61,306 nt of DNA. Source: Bacteroidota bacterium (GTDB lineage: Bacteria > Bacteroidota > Bacteroidia > Sphingobacteriales > Sphingobacteriaceae). The notes beneath the pieces are model-generated. The model was given only the letters and a program-made list of their open reading frames with translations. It had not been told where the DNA came from and did not search any database. Position 1 is the first letter of the stretch. The number at the start of each line of letters is the position of its first letter. The position numbers and the translations under genes are program-made. The stretch lies in the NCBI GenBank assembly GCA_013288685.1, contig JABDBM010000016.1, positions 1 to 61,306 of the forward strand. The letters run 5' to 3'. Of the stretch, positions 27,299-35,616 are shown in pieces.

Positions 27299-28039
27299 AT
27301 GTTTAGTTTTTTTAAAAAGAAGGAAGCAAAAAAAGAAGCCACTTTTGATTACAGTTCAATAATGGTCGATATGCATTCGCATGTATTGCCAGGTATTGAC
27401 GATGGCGCGCAAAACCCCGAAGAGTCTATCGTTCTCATTAAAAGAATGATGGATTTGGGCATAAAAAAAATTATTGCCACACCGCACATCATGCTCGACT
27501 ACTACCGGAATACTGCCGAAACTATTAACGCTTCGTTAGCCGTACTTAAAGCTGAATTGGTTAATCAAAACATTGATATACAAATAGAAGCCGCCGCGGA
27601 ACATTATTTTGACGAGGCTTTTGAATCACTTATCGACAACCGAAAAGTGATGACAATGGGCAATAACTACGTGCTTTTTGAACTATCTTTTATCAGTAAA
27701 CCACCCAATTTATTACCCGTAATTCAAAAGCTGAGGGATGCCGGTTACAGAGCCATACTCGCCCATCCCGAAAGGTATACCTATATGGATATTGAGCAGT
27801 TTAAAACGCTCCATAACTGGGGATTATATTTTCAGCTGAACACAATTTCGCTGACGGGATACTACGGCAGTCATACCAAAAAAATTGCCGAAAGCTTAAT
27901 TGATTTGCAGTTGATTGATTTTATATCAAGTGACATGCACCATCCGCGCCACGCTGATGCATTGGCCGAAGCCTTAAAAATGCCTTACCTGGAAAAGGTG
28001 ATGTTTGATTATCCCCTGAAAAATGTGCTTTTGATGTGA
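27299..28039 (+). CDS. CpsB/YwqE-type tyrosine-protein phosphatase (PHP family)
   Basis: A 246-residue PHP-fold phosphatase. The metal ligands are visible: DMHSHVLPGIDDG (His26, His28), TPHIMLDYY, EAAAEHYFDEAF, AHPERYTYM and SSDMHHPRH. In CpsB/CapC/YwqE these residues bind three metal ions, and the enzyme removes phosphate from the tyrosine-rich tail of a BY-kinase that controls polysaccharide export. No BY-kinase or Wza/Wzc gene is seen in this window. Its place as last gene of the Ugd-UXS-GalE-RfbB operon ties the operon to regulated exopolysaccharide or capsule synthesis (inference). Confidence 0.9.
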   Translation: MFSFFKKKEAKKEATFDYSSIMVDMHSHVLPGIDDGAQNPEESIVLIKRMMDLGIKKIIATPHIMLDYYRNTAETINASLAVLKAELVNQNIDIQIEAAAEHYFDEAFESLIDNRKVMTMGNNYVLFELSFISKPPNLLPVIQKLRDAGYRAILAHPERYTYMDIEQFKTLHNWGLYFQLNTISLTGYYGSHTKKIAESLIDLQLIDFISSDMHHPRHADALAEALKMPYLEKVMFDYPLKNVLLM

Positions 28040-28226
28040 TTTTTATTTGATTGCGGTGAGTGAAGAGTTGATTATAGTGATTTTGGGAAACATTGATTTT
28101 GCACTATAATTAATCCATTAGGTACATCGGAAGAGCTTTCTCACTTCGTTCGAAAATAACCCCCGTAAGGGGATAGAGAAAAAATCACTGTAATCAATCC
28201 TTAATCACTGTAATCCCCAAAAACAA

Positions 28227-29468
28227 TTATTCGTATCTCAAAGCTTCCACAGGATCGAGGCCGGCGGCTTTTTTTGCAGGGTAAAACCCGGATACCAGGC
28301 CAATAAGGGTACATAATGCTATTGCCGCAAACAGCCACAGCCATGGTATAACAAACGATCCGCTAATAATTACTGCCATTACGTTTCCGATAGCCATTCC
28401 TAATATAATACCCGCAACACCGCCTATCAGGCATATTACAATAGCTTCAATTAAAAACTGCCTGCGTATAATGGATGGTGTAGCGCCAAGTGATTTGCGT
28501 AAGCCAATTTCGCGGGTGCGCTCGGTAACCGATACCAGCATAATGTTCATAAGACCTATAGCTGCGCCAATTAAGGTGATGATGCCAATAGCTGCGCCGC
28601 CAATGGTCATGCCCTGCAAATTGCCTGATAGTTCTTTTTGAATAGAATCGCTTCTTTCTATTTCGAAATTATCATCGTTGGCTACATTCAGGTCGCGGAT
28701 ATTTCTGAAAAGTGAAGTAGCCTCGCCAATAGTGGCATCAAGCGCTGCCGCGTCGTGTACCATTATGGTAATAGTAAACGAAGGATTGGTGGTTGCAACT
28801 ATTTGCTTGGCCTTAAACACGGGGATAACACAAAATTTATCGCCACCAAAAGCGTTGCTTGACCCTTTAGAAGCGAACACCCCTATTACCCTAAACTTGT
28901 TACTGCCAATAAAAATAGATTTATTAATTGGGTCGTCGTTTTTGAAAAGTTTGGTGGCTATTTCCTTGCCTATAATCACCACAGCTTCGCCATGCTCCAA
29001 CTCGGCGGATGAAAAATTACGGCCAAAGGCCAGCTTATATCCGCTGGTTGTTAAATAATTCTCGTTCGAGCCGGTTACTGAAATATTTGGATTCGTTTTT
29101 TGACTGCCGTATTTTGCAACTGCCGTACCTGCCACGTTTAAGTTAATAGTAACAACAACCGGCAGGGTAAATTCTTTTTTAAAGCGGTCGGCCTGGTCGT
29201 AACGAATAGAAGGGAAAACTTTGCGGTGACCGCCATTGCCAAAATTCAATCGGCCGCCGCGGTTTTGTATGGTAAATGAGTTAGCTCCTAAACCGCCAAA
29301 TGCATCATTGGTAAATTGTTTAACGCCTTCAATGGCCGTTAAAATGCCCACCAGGGCCATTATACCGATAGCAATAATTAGCGCGGTGAGGGCCGTGCGC
29401 AGCCTGTTACCACTTATGGACTGTAGCGCAATTGAAATATTTTCTCTATAAGTAGTCTTTACAGCCAT
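28227..29468 (-). CDS. MacB-like ABC transporter permease
   Basis: A 413-residue permease with a first transmembrane helix ([21 protein letters not shown]), a large periplasmic MacB-type core domain (about 40-280, with [27 protein letters not shown]) and a C-terminal FtsX domain with three helices and the [24 protein letters not shown] segment. It lacks an ATPase, which must come from another locus. Such proteins move lipoproteins, peptides or drugs, or work as mechanotransmission units. The substrate is unknown. The spacer 28040-28226 before it has only AATCACTGTAATC-type repeats. Confidence 0.9.
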   Translation of the reverse strand: MAVKTTYRENISIALQSISGNRLRTALTALIIAIGIMALVGILTAIEGVKQFTNDAFGGLGANSFTIQNRGGRLNFGNGGHRKVFPSIRYDQADRFKKEFTLPVVVTINLNVAGTAVAKYGSQKTNPNISVTGSNENYLTTSGYKLAFGRNFSSAELEHGEAVVIIGKEIATKLFKNDDPINKSIFIGSNKFRVIGVFASKGSSNAFGGDKFCVIPVFKAKQIVATTNPSFTITIMVHDAAALDATIGEATSLFRNIRDLNVANDDNFEIERSDSIQKELSGNLQGMTIGGAAIGIITLIGAAIGLMNIMLVSVTERTREIGLRKSLGATPSIIRRQFLIEAIVICLIGGVAGIILGMAIGNVMAVIISGSFVIPWLWLFAAIALCTLIGLVSGFYPAKKAAGLDPVEALRYE

Positions 29469-29585
29469 GTGTTAAAATTAATAAAACCCAGGGATAAGAC
29501 TATGGTACCTACCGCTTTGTTACAGCAACGGGAGAGTAAATATTTAGGGCAAAAAAATCCGAAATCGAATATCCGAAATCGCAAA

Positions 29586-30548
29586 TTAAAATAGCATTTC
29601 AATAATATCATCTGCGGATAACCCTTCGGCTTCAGCATGATAGCTGCGTACAATGCGGTGGCGTAATATCGGTTTGGCAATTGCCTGCACATCTTCAATA
29701 TCGGGCGAGTACTTGCCGCTGATTACAGCATGGCATTTGGCGCCTAAAATCAAAAACTGCGACGCCCGCGGGCCGGCACCCCAGTTGAGTAAACGCTTTA
29801 CCTGCGGGGCGGCCAATTCGCCACCTGGACGGGTTTTTGATACTAATTTTACCGCATATTCCAGCACATTATCGGCTACCGGGATATTTCGTACCAATTG
29901 CTGAAAATAAATAATTTGCTCGGCATTCAACAACTTGTTCACTTCCTGGTGCGCGCTGCTGGTGGTGTTTTTAACCACCTGCAACTCCTCCTTAAAGGTA
30001 GGGTAATCAAGTGCCACGTTAAACATAAAGCGGTCCAACTGTGCTTCGGGCAACGGGTAGGTTCCTTCCTGCTCAATGGGGTTTTGTGTAGCCAGTACAA
30101 AAAAAGGTTTTGCCAGGCGGTGTGTTATACCTGCGGCGGTCACGGCTTTTTCCTGCATGGCTTCCAATAACGCAGCTTGCGTTTTTGGCGGGGTACGGTT
30201 TATTTCGTCGGCAAGTATGATGTTAGAAAATACCGGGCCGGGTATAAATTTAAAATTCCGGTCTTCGCCCAATATTTCTGACCCGATAATGTCTGATGGC
30301 ATCAAATCGGGCGTAAACTGTATGCGCTTAAAATCCAGGTCGAGTACCTGGGCAACCGTTTGTACCAGGAGCGTTTTAGCAAGGCCCGGAACACCAACCA
30401 GCAAACAATGCCCGTTACTGAAAATAGAAATAAGCACAAATTTAAGCACTTCCTGCTGGCCTATAATAACCTTGCCTATTTCGGCACTTATTTCCTGGTA
30501 GGCCTGCCTCAAAGCGTCAGCAGCTTCCACGTCCGAGCGATGTTGCAT
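29586..30548 (-). CDS. MoxR family AAA+ ATPase
   Basis: A 320-residue MoxR ATPase with Walker A GVPGLAKTLL (52-61), Walker B ILADEINRTPPKTQAALLEAMQE with Asp114-Glu115, sensor 1 ATQNPIEQEGTYPLPEAQLDRF and a C-terminal lid. MoxR proteins act as chaperones that help assemble metal- or cofactor-containing or von Willebrand-domain proteins. The usual DUF58 and VWA partners are not adjacent; instead the gene follows a SurA-like chaperone gene by six bases on the same strand, so both may serve envelope protein folding. Confidence 0.93.
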   Translation of the reverse strand: MQHRSDVEAADALRQAYQEISAEIGKVIIGQQEVLKFVLISIFSNGHCLLVGVPGLAKTLLVQTVAQVLDLDFKRIQFTPDLMPSDIIGSEILGEDRNFKFIPGPVFSNIILADEINRTPPKTQAALLEAMQEKAVTAAGITHRLAKPFFVLATQNPIEQEGTYPLPEAQLDRFMFNVALDYPTFKEELQVVKNTTSSAHQEVNKLLNAEQIIYFQQLVRNIPVADNVLEYAVKLVSKTRPGGELAAPQVKRLLNWGAGPRASQFLILGAKCHAVISGKYSPDIEDVQAIAKPILRHRIVRSYHAEAEGLSADDIIEMLF

Positions 30549-30554
30549 ATATGT

Positions 30555-31943
30555 TTAAGGTTTAACGTCAGCAGTTGCAGTAATAGTTTCGGCGGATGCC
30601 CAGCCTTTTAATGACCTGCATTGTTGGTACTCCAGATCAAGTTTAATAAAAGTTTCTTTCCTTTTTTTCTCGAACCACTCGCTAACCGTACGGTTAATTT
30701 TATCGTTGGTGGCGTACGATTTTATTTTAGGATAGTCCTGCTCCAAATTCGCTTTATGAGCGTTGGTGCTCGATTTCAGGAACAAAATCTTATAACTCTT
30801 TTTGCCACTCTGGTCGGTAAACAACTGTGGCTTCGATAAGCTGCCAACCTTCATGGTATCGGTAACCAGGGCCACCTGCGGGTCAAGTTTATCAGTTGGA
30901 ATATAGGTGGTGCGGCTATCCACGTTATCGCCGGTTAACATCATGCCACCGTTGTATTTCGTCTCCTTGTCGTCCGAATAGTAAGCTGCGGCCGACGAAA
31001 AATCAATCTGTTTGTGGTTTGTCATCAAATCATAAACGCTGTCGGCTTTGGCTTTAGCTCTGCCTAAGCTTTCCTGGGTAACCACAGGGGTAATTAATAT
31101 GTGGCGCACGTGCACCTGCTCGCCGCGGCGTTCAATCACCTGTAAAAAGTGAAAGCCAAAGTCGGTTTCAAATACCGGAGATATTTCGCCTGCTTTTAAT
31201 TTAAAAGCCCAGGCTGAAAATTCTTTTACATAGGTGGAGCGGTCGGCAAAACCCAAATCGCCGCCTTCCTGAGCAGTACTGGGGTCTTGCGAGTATAACC
31301 TGGCTAACGCGCCAAAGTCATCACCTTTTTTTACCCGGGCCAACAACTCTTCGGCTTTCGCCCGGTAAGACTCCTTTTCGGCGGCATTCATTTTAGGGTT
31401 AAATGCTATTTCGCCTACTTCAATTTCCTTGTTAAAAGTTGGTAAACTATCTTTTGGTATGGCGTTAAAAAATTTCCTTACATCATCGGGTGTGGTATTT
31501 ACGTTCGAGGTTATTTTTTGCTGCATTTTTTGGGCAGTAAGCTCCTCTTTAATGTCGGGCCGTATTTCGTCTTTATATTGAATGACTGACCGGCCTAAAA
31601 ACTGCTCCAACCTATCCTGGCCACCTGCTCTTTGTATCATGCTGCGCATTCTGCGGTCAACGTCGTTGTCAACCTCGTCGTCTTTTACATCTACGCTATC
31701 AATAACGGCCTGGGCGGCCAATAGCTTTTGTGTGATGAAATTTTGCGCTATCTGGCATTTAACTTCGGGATTCGGCCGGTTACCCTGACCGAGGTACTGT
31801 ATCTGGTATTTTAATTCGATGTCCGATTGCAATACGATACTACTGCCAACAACAGCGGCAATTTTATCCAACACGCGCCGTTGCGCCTGAGCGGCCGATA
31901 TAATTAATATAAAACTTAAAACTGCTGTCCCAAACTTTCTCAT
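30555..31943 (-). CDS. surA: SurA-like periplasmic peptidyl-prolyl isomerase
   Basis: A 462-residue protein with a signal peptide (TAVLSFILIISAAQA), a SurA N-terminal domain (25-about 170, with DKIAAVVGSSIVLQSDIELKYQIQ) and two parvulin domains: the first with EIEVGEIAFNPKMN, FGALARLYSQDPSTAQEGGDLGF, FEFGFHF-like ETDFGFHFLQVIERRG, and a second, more divergent one with VHVRHILITPVV and SSAAAYYSDDKETKYNGG. SurA guides outer-membrane beta-barrels, which would include the SusC-type receptor here. It precedes moxR-like gene by six bases on the same strand. Confidence 0.93.
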   Translation of the reverse strand: MRKFGTAVLSFILIISAAQAQRRVLDKIAAVVGSSIVLQSDIELKYQIQYLGQGNRPNPEVKCQIAQNFITQKLLAAQAVIDSVDVKDDEVDNDVDRRMRSMIQRAGGQDRLEQFLGRSVIQYKDEIRPDIKEELTAQKMQQKITSNVNTTPDDVRKFFNAIPKDSLPTFNKEIEVGEIAFNPKMNAAEKESYRAKAEELLARVKKGDDFGALARLYSQDPSTAQEGGDLGFADRSTYVKEFSAWAFKLKAGEISPVFETDFGFHFLQVIERRGEQVHVRHILITPVVTQESLGRAKAKADSVYDLMTNHKQIDFSSAAAYYSDDKETKYNGGMMLTGDNVDSRTTYIPTDKLDPQVALVTDTMKVGSLSKPQLFTDQSGKKSYKILFLKSSTNAHKANLEQDYPKIKSYATNDKINRTVSEWFEKKRKETFIKLDLEYQQCRSLKGWASAETITATADVKP

Positions 31944-32216
31944 GTATCTTTGTATGTTATTAAACTAACCCGTTAATAATGGGGCTAAAAAGCTCCGAAT
32001 TTCGGTAAAATTTATTAAATTCTGTATGTATAATTAAACGCATTAAATTAATGCAGGATATAATTGTGCGAATATGCCGATAATGCTTCAAACTGTTTAC
32101 TTACTTTTGGTTAAAATTTGTTAAAGTGGAGCGCGGTCTATTTACCGCAAAGAACTGAGTGGGCGGTTTAATAACCGTAAAAGAACACAGAGTTTTGCTA
32201 AAATTGCAAATAGAAT

Positions 32217-32834
32217 ATGATGATCGTAGAAAATCCGATAGCTTTTAGTTTTATAATGCAGGATGATATTTACCTGTTAAATGCCGAAAAGGCATTGTAT
32301 ACCGGCATAGTTCCCGATCAGACAGTGGCGGAGACTGAATTAACTAAGCCTGTTGTTGCAACCCCAGCTATAAAACCAAGTGTTAAGACTGAATTGCCGG
32401 CCGCCGGCACCGAAATTGCGACCCCGCCGCCGCCAATTGTTGAGGTACCGCCGGTGAACTTTAAATATTTAGGTAATTATAAAAAGAGCTTACTGATTAT
32501 AGTTCATTATACCGAAGTTGAATTTATTGCCGAAAAGCATTTAATTGCGCTCGAAAATATCCTTACACGTTTGGGTTTTAGTTTGGATGACGCGGCCATA
32601 TTAAACAGGGGGAATTTTGCAGATGCCGGATATAACCGTTTAACCGAATTCTTCAAACCCAAAAAAATGCTTTTATTGGGCAAAAATGCCCTGCCTGATG
32701 GTGTTGAGGCCCTAACGCTTAACAAAATTAAAGCTCTTAATAATTGCAATACATTATTCAGCTTTAGTTTTGACGATATGATGGACAATACTGAATATAA
32801 AAAAGCTTTTTGGGAACAAATGAAACAACTTTAA
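32217..32834 (+). CDS. hypothetical protein, possible DNA polymerase III psi-like subunit
   Basis: A 205-residue protein with three parts: a short N-terminal segment (NPIAFSFIMQDDIYLLNAEK), a proline-rich linker (about 40-85, TPPPPIVEVPPV), and an alpha/beta domain (about 88-205). The last part alternates hydrophobic strands (KSLLIIVHYTE; KKMLLLGK) and helices and ends EYKKAFWEQMKQL. This end resembles the RAALWQQI end of E. coli HolD (psi), which also has an N-terminal peptide and a small alpha/beta domain. The match is by shape and a few residues only. The gene is 3 bases before rdgB and shares its transcript. Confidence 0.5.
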   Translation: MMIVENPIAFSFIMQDDIYLLNAEKALYTGIVPDQTVAETELTKPVVATPAIKPSVKTELPAAGTEIATPPPPIVEVPPVNFKYLGNYKKSLLIIVHYTEVEFIAEKHLIALENILTRLGFSLDDAAILNRGNFADAGYNRLTEFFKPKKMLLLGKNALPDGVEALTLNKIKALNNCNTLFSFSFDDMMDNTEYKKAFWEQMKQL

Positions 32835-32837
32835 CAA

Positions 32838-33416
32838 ATGCAGCAACTTGTTTTTGCAACCAACAACCGCCACAAGCTGGAAGAAGTTGCCGCCAAAATT
32901 GAAGGGAAGATCAAATTTTTAAGTTTGGATGATATAGGCTGCAGCGATGAGATTGCCGAAACCGGACTTACCTTTCGGGAAAATGCTTCGATAAAAAGCC
33001 ACTATATTTTTGAAAAATATCGCCTGAATTGCTTTGGCGACGATAGCGGATTGGAAATTGAAGCCTTAAAGGGCGAGCCCGGTGTTTATTCGGCCCGGTA
33101 TGCCGGTACCCATGGCGACCATGAAGCCAATATCACCAAAGTTTTAAGGCAACTTGGGGGCGTTGATAACCGCAGGGCTCGTTTCGTCACCGTAATTTCT
33201 TTAATATGGAACGGCGGGGAACACTTTTTCGAGGGCGCCGTTGAAGGCACTATAAGGTACGAGCGCAGCGGTGCGAAAGGCTTCGGTTACGACCCGGTCT
33301 TTCAACCCGATGGCTATTCCATCACTTTTGCCGAAATGACAATGGAAGAAAAAAATGCCATCAGTCACCGTGGCAGAGCGGTTGAAAAGCTGGTAGAGTT
33401 TTTAAAATCAATATAA
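32838..33416 (+). CDS. rdgB: non-canonical purine NTP pyrophosphatase
   Basis: A 192-residue RdgB/HAM1 protein that hydrolyses dITP, XTP and similar nucleotides so they are not built into DNA or RNA. Motifs: N-terminal TNNRHKLEEV, the central DIGCSDEIAETGLTFRENA segment, FGDDSGLEIEALKGEPGVYSARYAG and the C-terminal GFGYDPVFQPDGY followed by ISHRGRAVEKL. It follows the psi-like gene in the same transcript and ends at a strong terminator, so it is the last gene of its unit. Confidence 0.96.
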   Translation: MQQLVFATNNRHKLEEVAAKIEGKIKFLSLDDIGCSDEIAETGLTFRENASIKSHYIFEKYRLNCFGDDSGLEIEALKGEPGVYSARYAGTHGDHEANITKVLRQLGGVDNRRARFVTVISLIWNGGEHFFEGAVEGTIRYERSGAKGFGYDPVFQPDGYSITFAEMTMEEKNAISHRGRAVEKLVEFLKSI

Positions 33417-33450
33417 AAAAAGACCTTCCAAAGCGGAAGGTCTTTTTTTA
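33415..33450. terminator. bidirectional terminator between rdgB and the PfkB kinase gene
   Basis: AGACCTTCC (33421-33429), loop AAAGC, GGAAGGTCT (33435-33443) form a perfect 9-bp stem with an A-run before and a T-run after it, so it can end transcription from both sides between two converging genes. Confidence 0.9.
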
Positions 33451-33458
33451 TATTGATT

Positions 33459-34373
33459 TTATATCTCAAATTTCGCCAAACTCACAAACTCTTCTACCCT
33501 GGCGGCTATTTCCTGCTCCGAAAGATTTCTGATTTTTTCAGTGCCAAATTTTTCTACACAAAATGAAGCTAAGGCCGAACCAAAAATAATGGCATTCTTC
33601 ATATTGTTAAAATTAACCGTGCCCACTTTGGCCATATAACCAATAAAGCCGCCTGCAAACGTATCTCCCGCGCCGGTTGGGTCAAACACCTCGGCCAAAG
33701 GCAGGGCCGGGGCCGAAAATATCTTGTTTTCGTGAAACAGCAGGGCGCCGTGCTCACCTTTTTTAATGATCAAGTATTTGGGGCCCATAGCTAATATTTT
33801 ACGGGCTGCCTTAACCAGCGAATACTCGCCCGATAACTGGCGGGCCTCGGCATCGTTAATGGTCAATACATCAACCATTTTTATGGTTTCCAACAGGTCT
33901 TCCAGCGCAATGTCCATCCAAAAATTCATGGTATCCATAACAATCAGTTTCGGGCGGTTGGTTAAGCGCTTAATAACCGTTTGTTGTACCTGCGGGGTTA
34001 AGTTACCCAGCATCAGATATTCACAATCCTGGTACGATTCGGGGATAACCGGATCAAAATCGGCCAATACATTAAGTTCCGTAACCAGCGTATCGCGGCT
34101 GTTCATATCATTATGATACTTACCTGCCCAAAAAAAAGATTTTTCGCCTTTTTTAACCTGTAAGCCATCGGTGTTAATGTGGTGGTGGTTAAAATCTTCA
34201 ATTTCGGTCTGTGGGAAGTCATCGCCTACTACCGCCACAATTTTTACTTTATCATAAAGATAAGAAGCAGCCAGACTGGCATAAGTAGCCGCACCGCCAA
34301 CAATTTTATCTGTTTTACCAAAAGGGGTTTCAATAGCATCAAACGCCACAGTACCAATAACTACTAAACTCAT
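33459..34373 (-). CDS. PfkB family sugar/nucleoside kinase
   Basis: A 304-residue ribokinase-family enzyme. Motifs: N-terminal GTVAFDAIETPFG and GGAATYASLAAS (PfkB signature 1), VGDDFPQTEIEDF, and the C-terminal DPTGAGDTFAGGF (231-243) with catalytic Asp237 and the anion hole formed by GAGD. Members phosphorylate sugars or adenosine; the substrate of this group in Bacteroidota is not firmly known. It lies alone, converging on rdgB. Confidence 0.92.
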   Translation of the reverse strand: MSLVVIGTVAFDAIETPFGKTDKIVGGAATYASLAASYLYDKVKIVAVVGDDFPQTEIEDFNHHHINTDGLQVKKGEKSFFWAGKYHNDMNSRDTLVTELNVLADFDPVIPESYQDCEYLMLGNLTPQVQQTVIKRLTNRPKLIVMDTMNFWMDIALEDLLETIKMVDVLTINDAEARQLSGEYSLVKAARKILAMGPKYLIIKKGEHGALLFHENKIFSAPALPLAEVFDPTGAGDTFAGGFIGYMAKVGTVNFNNMKNAIIFGSALASFCVEKFGTEKIRNLSEQEIAARVEEFVSLAKFEI

Positions 34374-34594
34374 TATTTGTCGTTTAAATTTTTTTGCGCA
34401 AAGATTGTGAAATTAAGCCACAATTTTTACTCTATAGTACCTTGTATGATCGAAATTAACCATAGAAGTGCAAGAGAGGCTCCTTTTCCGTGCCGTCGCA
34501 GTAAAACTTCAACTCGTACTCCTAAAATAATCAATTGATAATCAATCTATATGGTCTGTTGTTGGAATGATTTGCAATTTTTACTGAAAAAATA

Positions 34595-34625
34595 TTTGAC
34601 TTTATGCACAGAACTCTTACCTTTG
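34595..34625 (+). promoter_or_regulatory. promoter of tRNA-Asn
   Basis: TTTG (34595-34598) and TACCTTTG (34618-34625) are both exact matches to the Bacteroidota -33 and -7 elements with 19 bases between them, ending 22 bases before the tRNA. Confidence 0.85.
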
Positions 34626-34647
34626 CACACTCCAAACCGGAAAATAC

Positions 34648-34721
34648 TCCTGAGTAGCTCAGCCGGTTAGAGCATCTGACTGTTAATCAGAGGGTCGCTG
34701 GTTCGAGCCCAGCCTCAGGAG
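34648..34721 (+). tRNA. tRNA-Asn (anticodon GTT)
   Basis: Acceptor TCCTGAG pairs with CTCAGGA, D-arm with AGCTCAGCCGGTTAGAGC, anticodon stem-loop CTGACTGTTAATCAG giving anticodon GTT, T-arm CTGGTTCGAGCCCAG, discriminator G. No CCA is encoded, unlike the tRNA-Gly at 13598. Confidence 0.97.
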
Positions 34722-34723
34722 CA

Positions 34724-34768
34724 CTGAAAATCAAACGCTTACATCATGTCCGATGTAAGCGTTTTCAG
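34724..34768 (+). terminator. terminator after tRNA-Asn
   Basis: AAACGCTTACATC (34733-34745), six-base loop, GATGTAAGCGTTT (34752-34764) form a perfect 13-bp stem extended by CTGAAAA/TTTTCAG, followed by TTTT. It stands right after the tRNA. Confidence 0.85.
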
Positions 34769-35040
34769 TTTTACCGAGACTTTGTAAAATATTTTGCGAT
34801 TTCTGTAAAAACAGGTCTAATTTAATCTAAAGTCTTAAGTAGCGGCCGTCAATAATTTGTTTGTTTCGACCTGGAGAAAAATCAGCGAGATACTTGCATT
34901 TAAAAGAGAGCGTTCAACGTGATTTACAGTAATAAACTTCATATCGGCCTGATTGGTAACCAAATAAATGATTTTGGTACGCTATCCGGACAAGGCGTTT
35001 TTTAATTGCCCAAGCACGGCTTGCCTCAAATATCTAAAAT

Positions 35041-35076
35041 TAAAAAAGCCGCCTCATATAACTATGAAACGGCCTT
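35041..35076 (-). terminator. terminator of the minus-strand Spy-like gene
   Basis: On the minus strand, GCCG, TT and TCATA pair across a four-base loop with TATGA, GG and CGGC; the TT/GG pairs would be G-U in RNA, so the stem is stable in this direction only. Six T follow. The rest of the 34769-35040 stretch has no gene I can support. Confidence 0.7.
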
Positions 35077-35100
35077 TATTATGTTATGATTATTATTTCA

Positions 35101-35469
35101 TTAACTCCACCCATCACTCCAGCCGCCGTTAGTAGTCGAACTGCTTCCTTGTTTTAACAACTTGTCGTATTTAACCGCCTGGTGAGCGGTTAACAGGGCC
35201 TTAATTTTTTTTATGGTAGCCGCACGCAGCGGCGCAATATCAGCTAACATTTTGTTGGTATCGCCATGTTCCTTTACTTTAATTGCATCAAATTTACCGG
35301 CAGATTCTTTGTAAATGGCGGCAATCTTTTCTGTTTGGCTGTTGTTAAGGGATAGTTCTTTTTGTAACCCTTTAGCTTTTTCTACCGGATCAGTAGGATA
35401 TTTGGGCTGGGCAGCGCCTGCTTTTGTAAATCCAATAAACAAGCAGCATATTAACAAAAGTTTTTTCAT
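35101..35469 (-). CDS. small periplasmic protein, Spy/CpxP-like shape
   Basis: A 122-residue protein with a signal peptide (LLLICCLFIGFTKAGAA). The mature part is two long helices with an LQKELSLNNSQTEKIAAIYKE block and a LRAATIKKIKALLTAHQAVKYDKLL block, the heptad and LxxxQ pattern of Spy/CpxP-like periplasmic helical proteins that sense or chaperone misfolded proteins. The C-terminus is a Gly/Ser/Trp tail (NGGWSDGWS). Sequence identity to known Spy proteins is not established. It lies downstream of the second UnbV gene on the same strand, 147 bases away, with its own terminator. Confidence 0.6.
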   Translation of the reverse strand: MKKLLLICCLFIGFTKAGAAQPKYPTDPVEKAKGLQKELSLNNSQTEKIAAIYKESAGKFDAIKVKEHGDTNKMLADIAPLRAATIKKIKALLTAHQAVKYDKLLKQGSSSTTNGGWSDGWS

Positions 35470-35616
35470 TGTTTAACAATTATTGATGGTTTAAATATTA
35501 TTTAAATATAATGTTTTTTTTACATAAACAAAATATCCCGGTTTAACACCCTTAATATAGCGGAATGATAAATTAGGACGCCCCCAGGCTTTATCAACCT
35601 TGCCTTAACTCAATGT

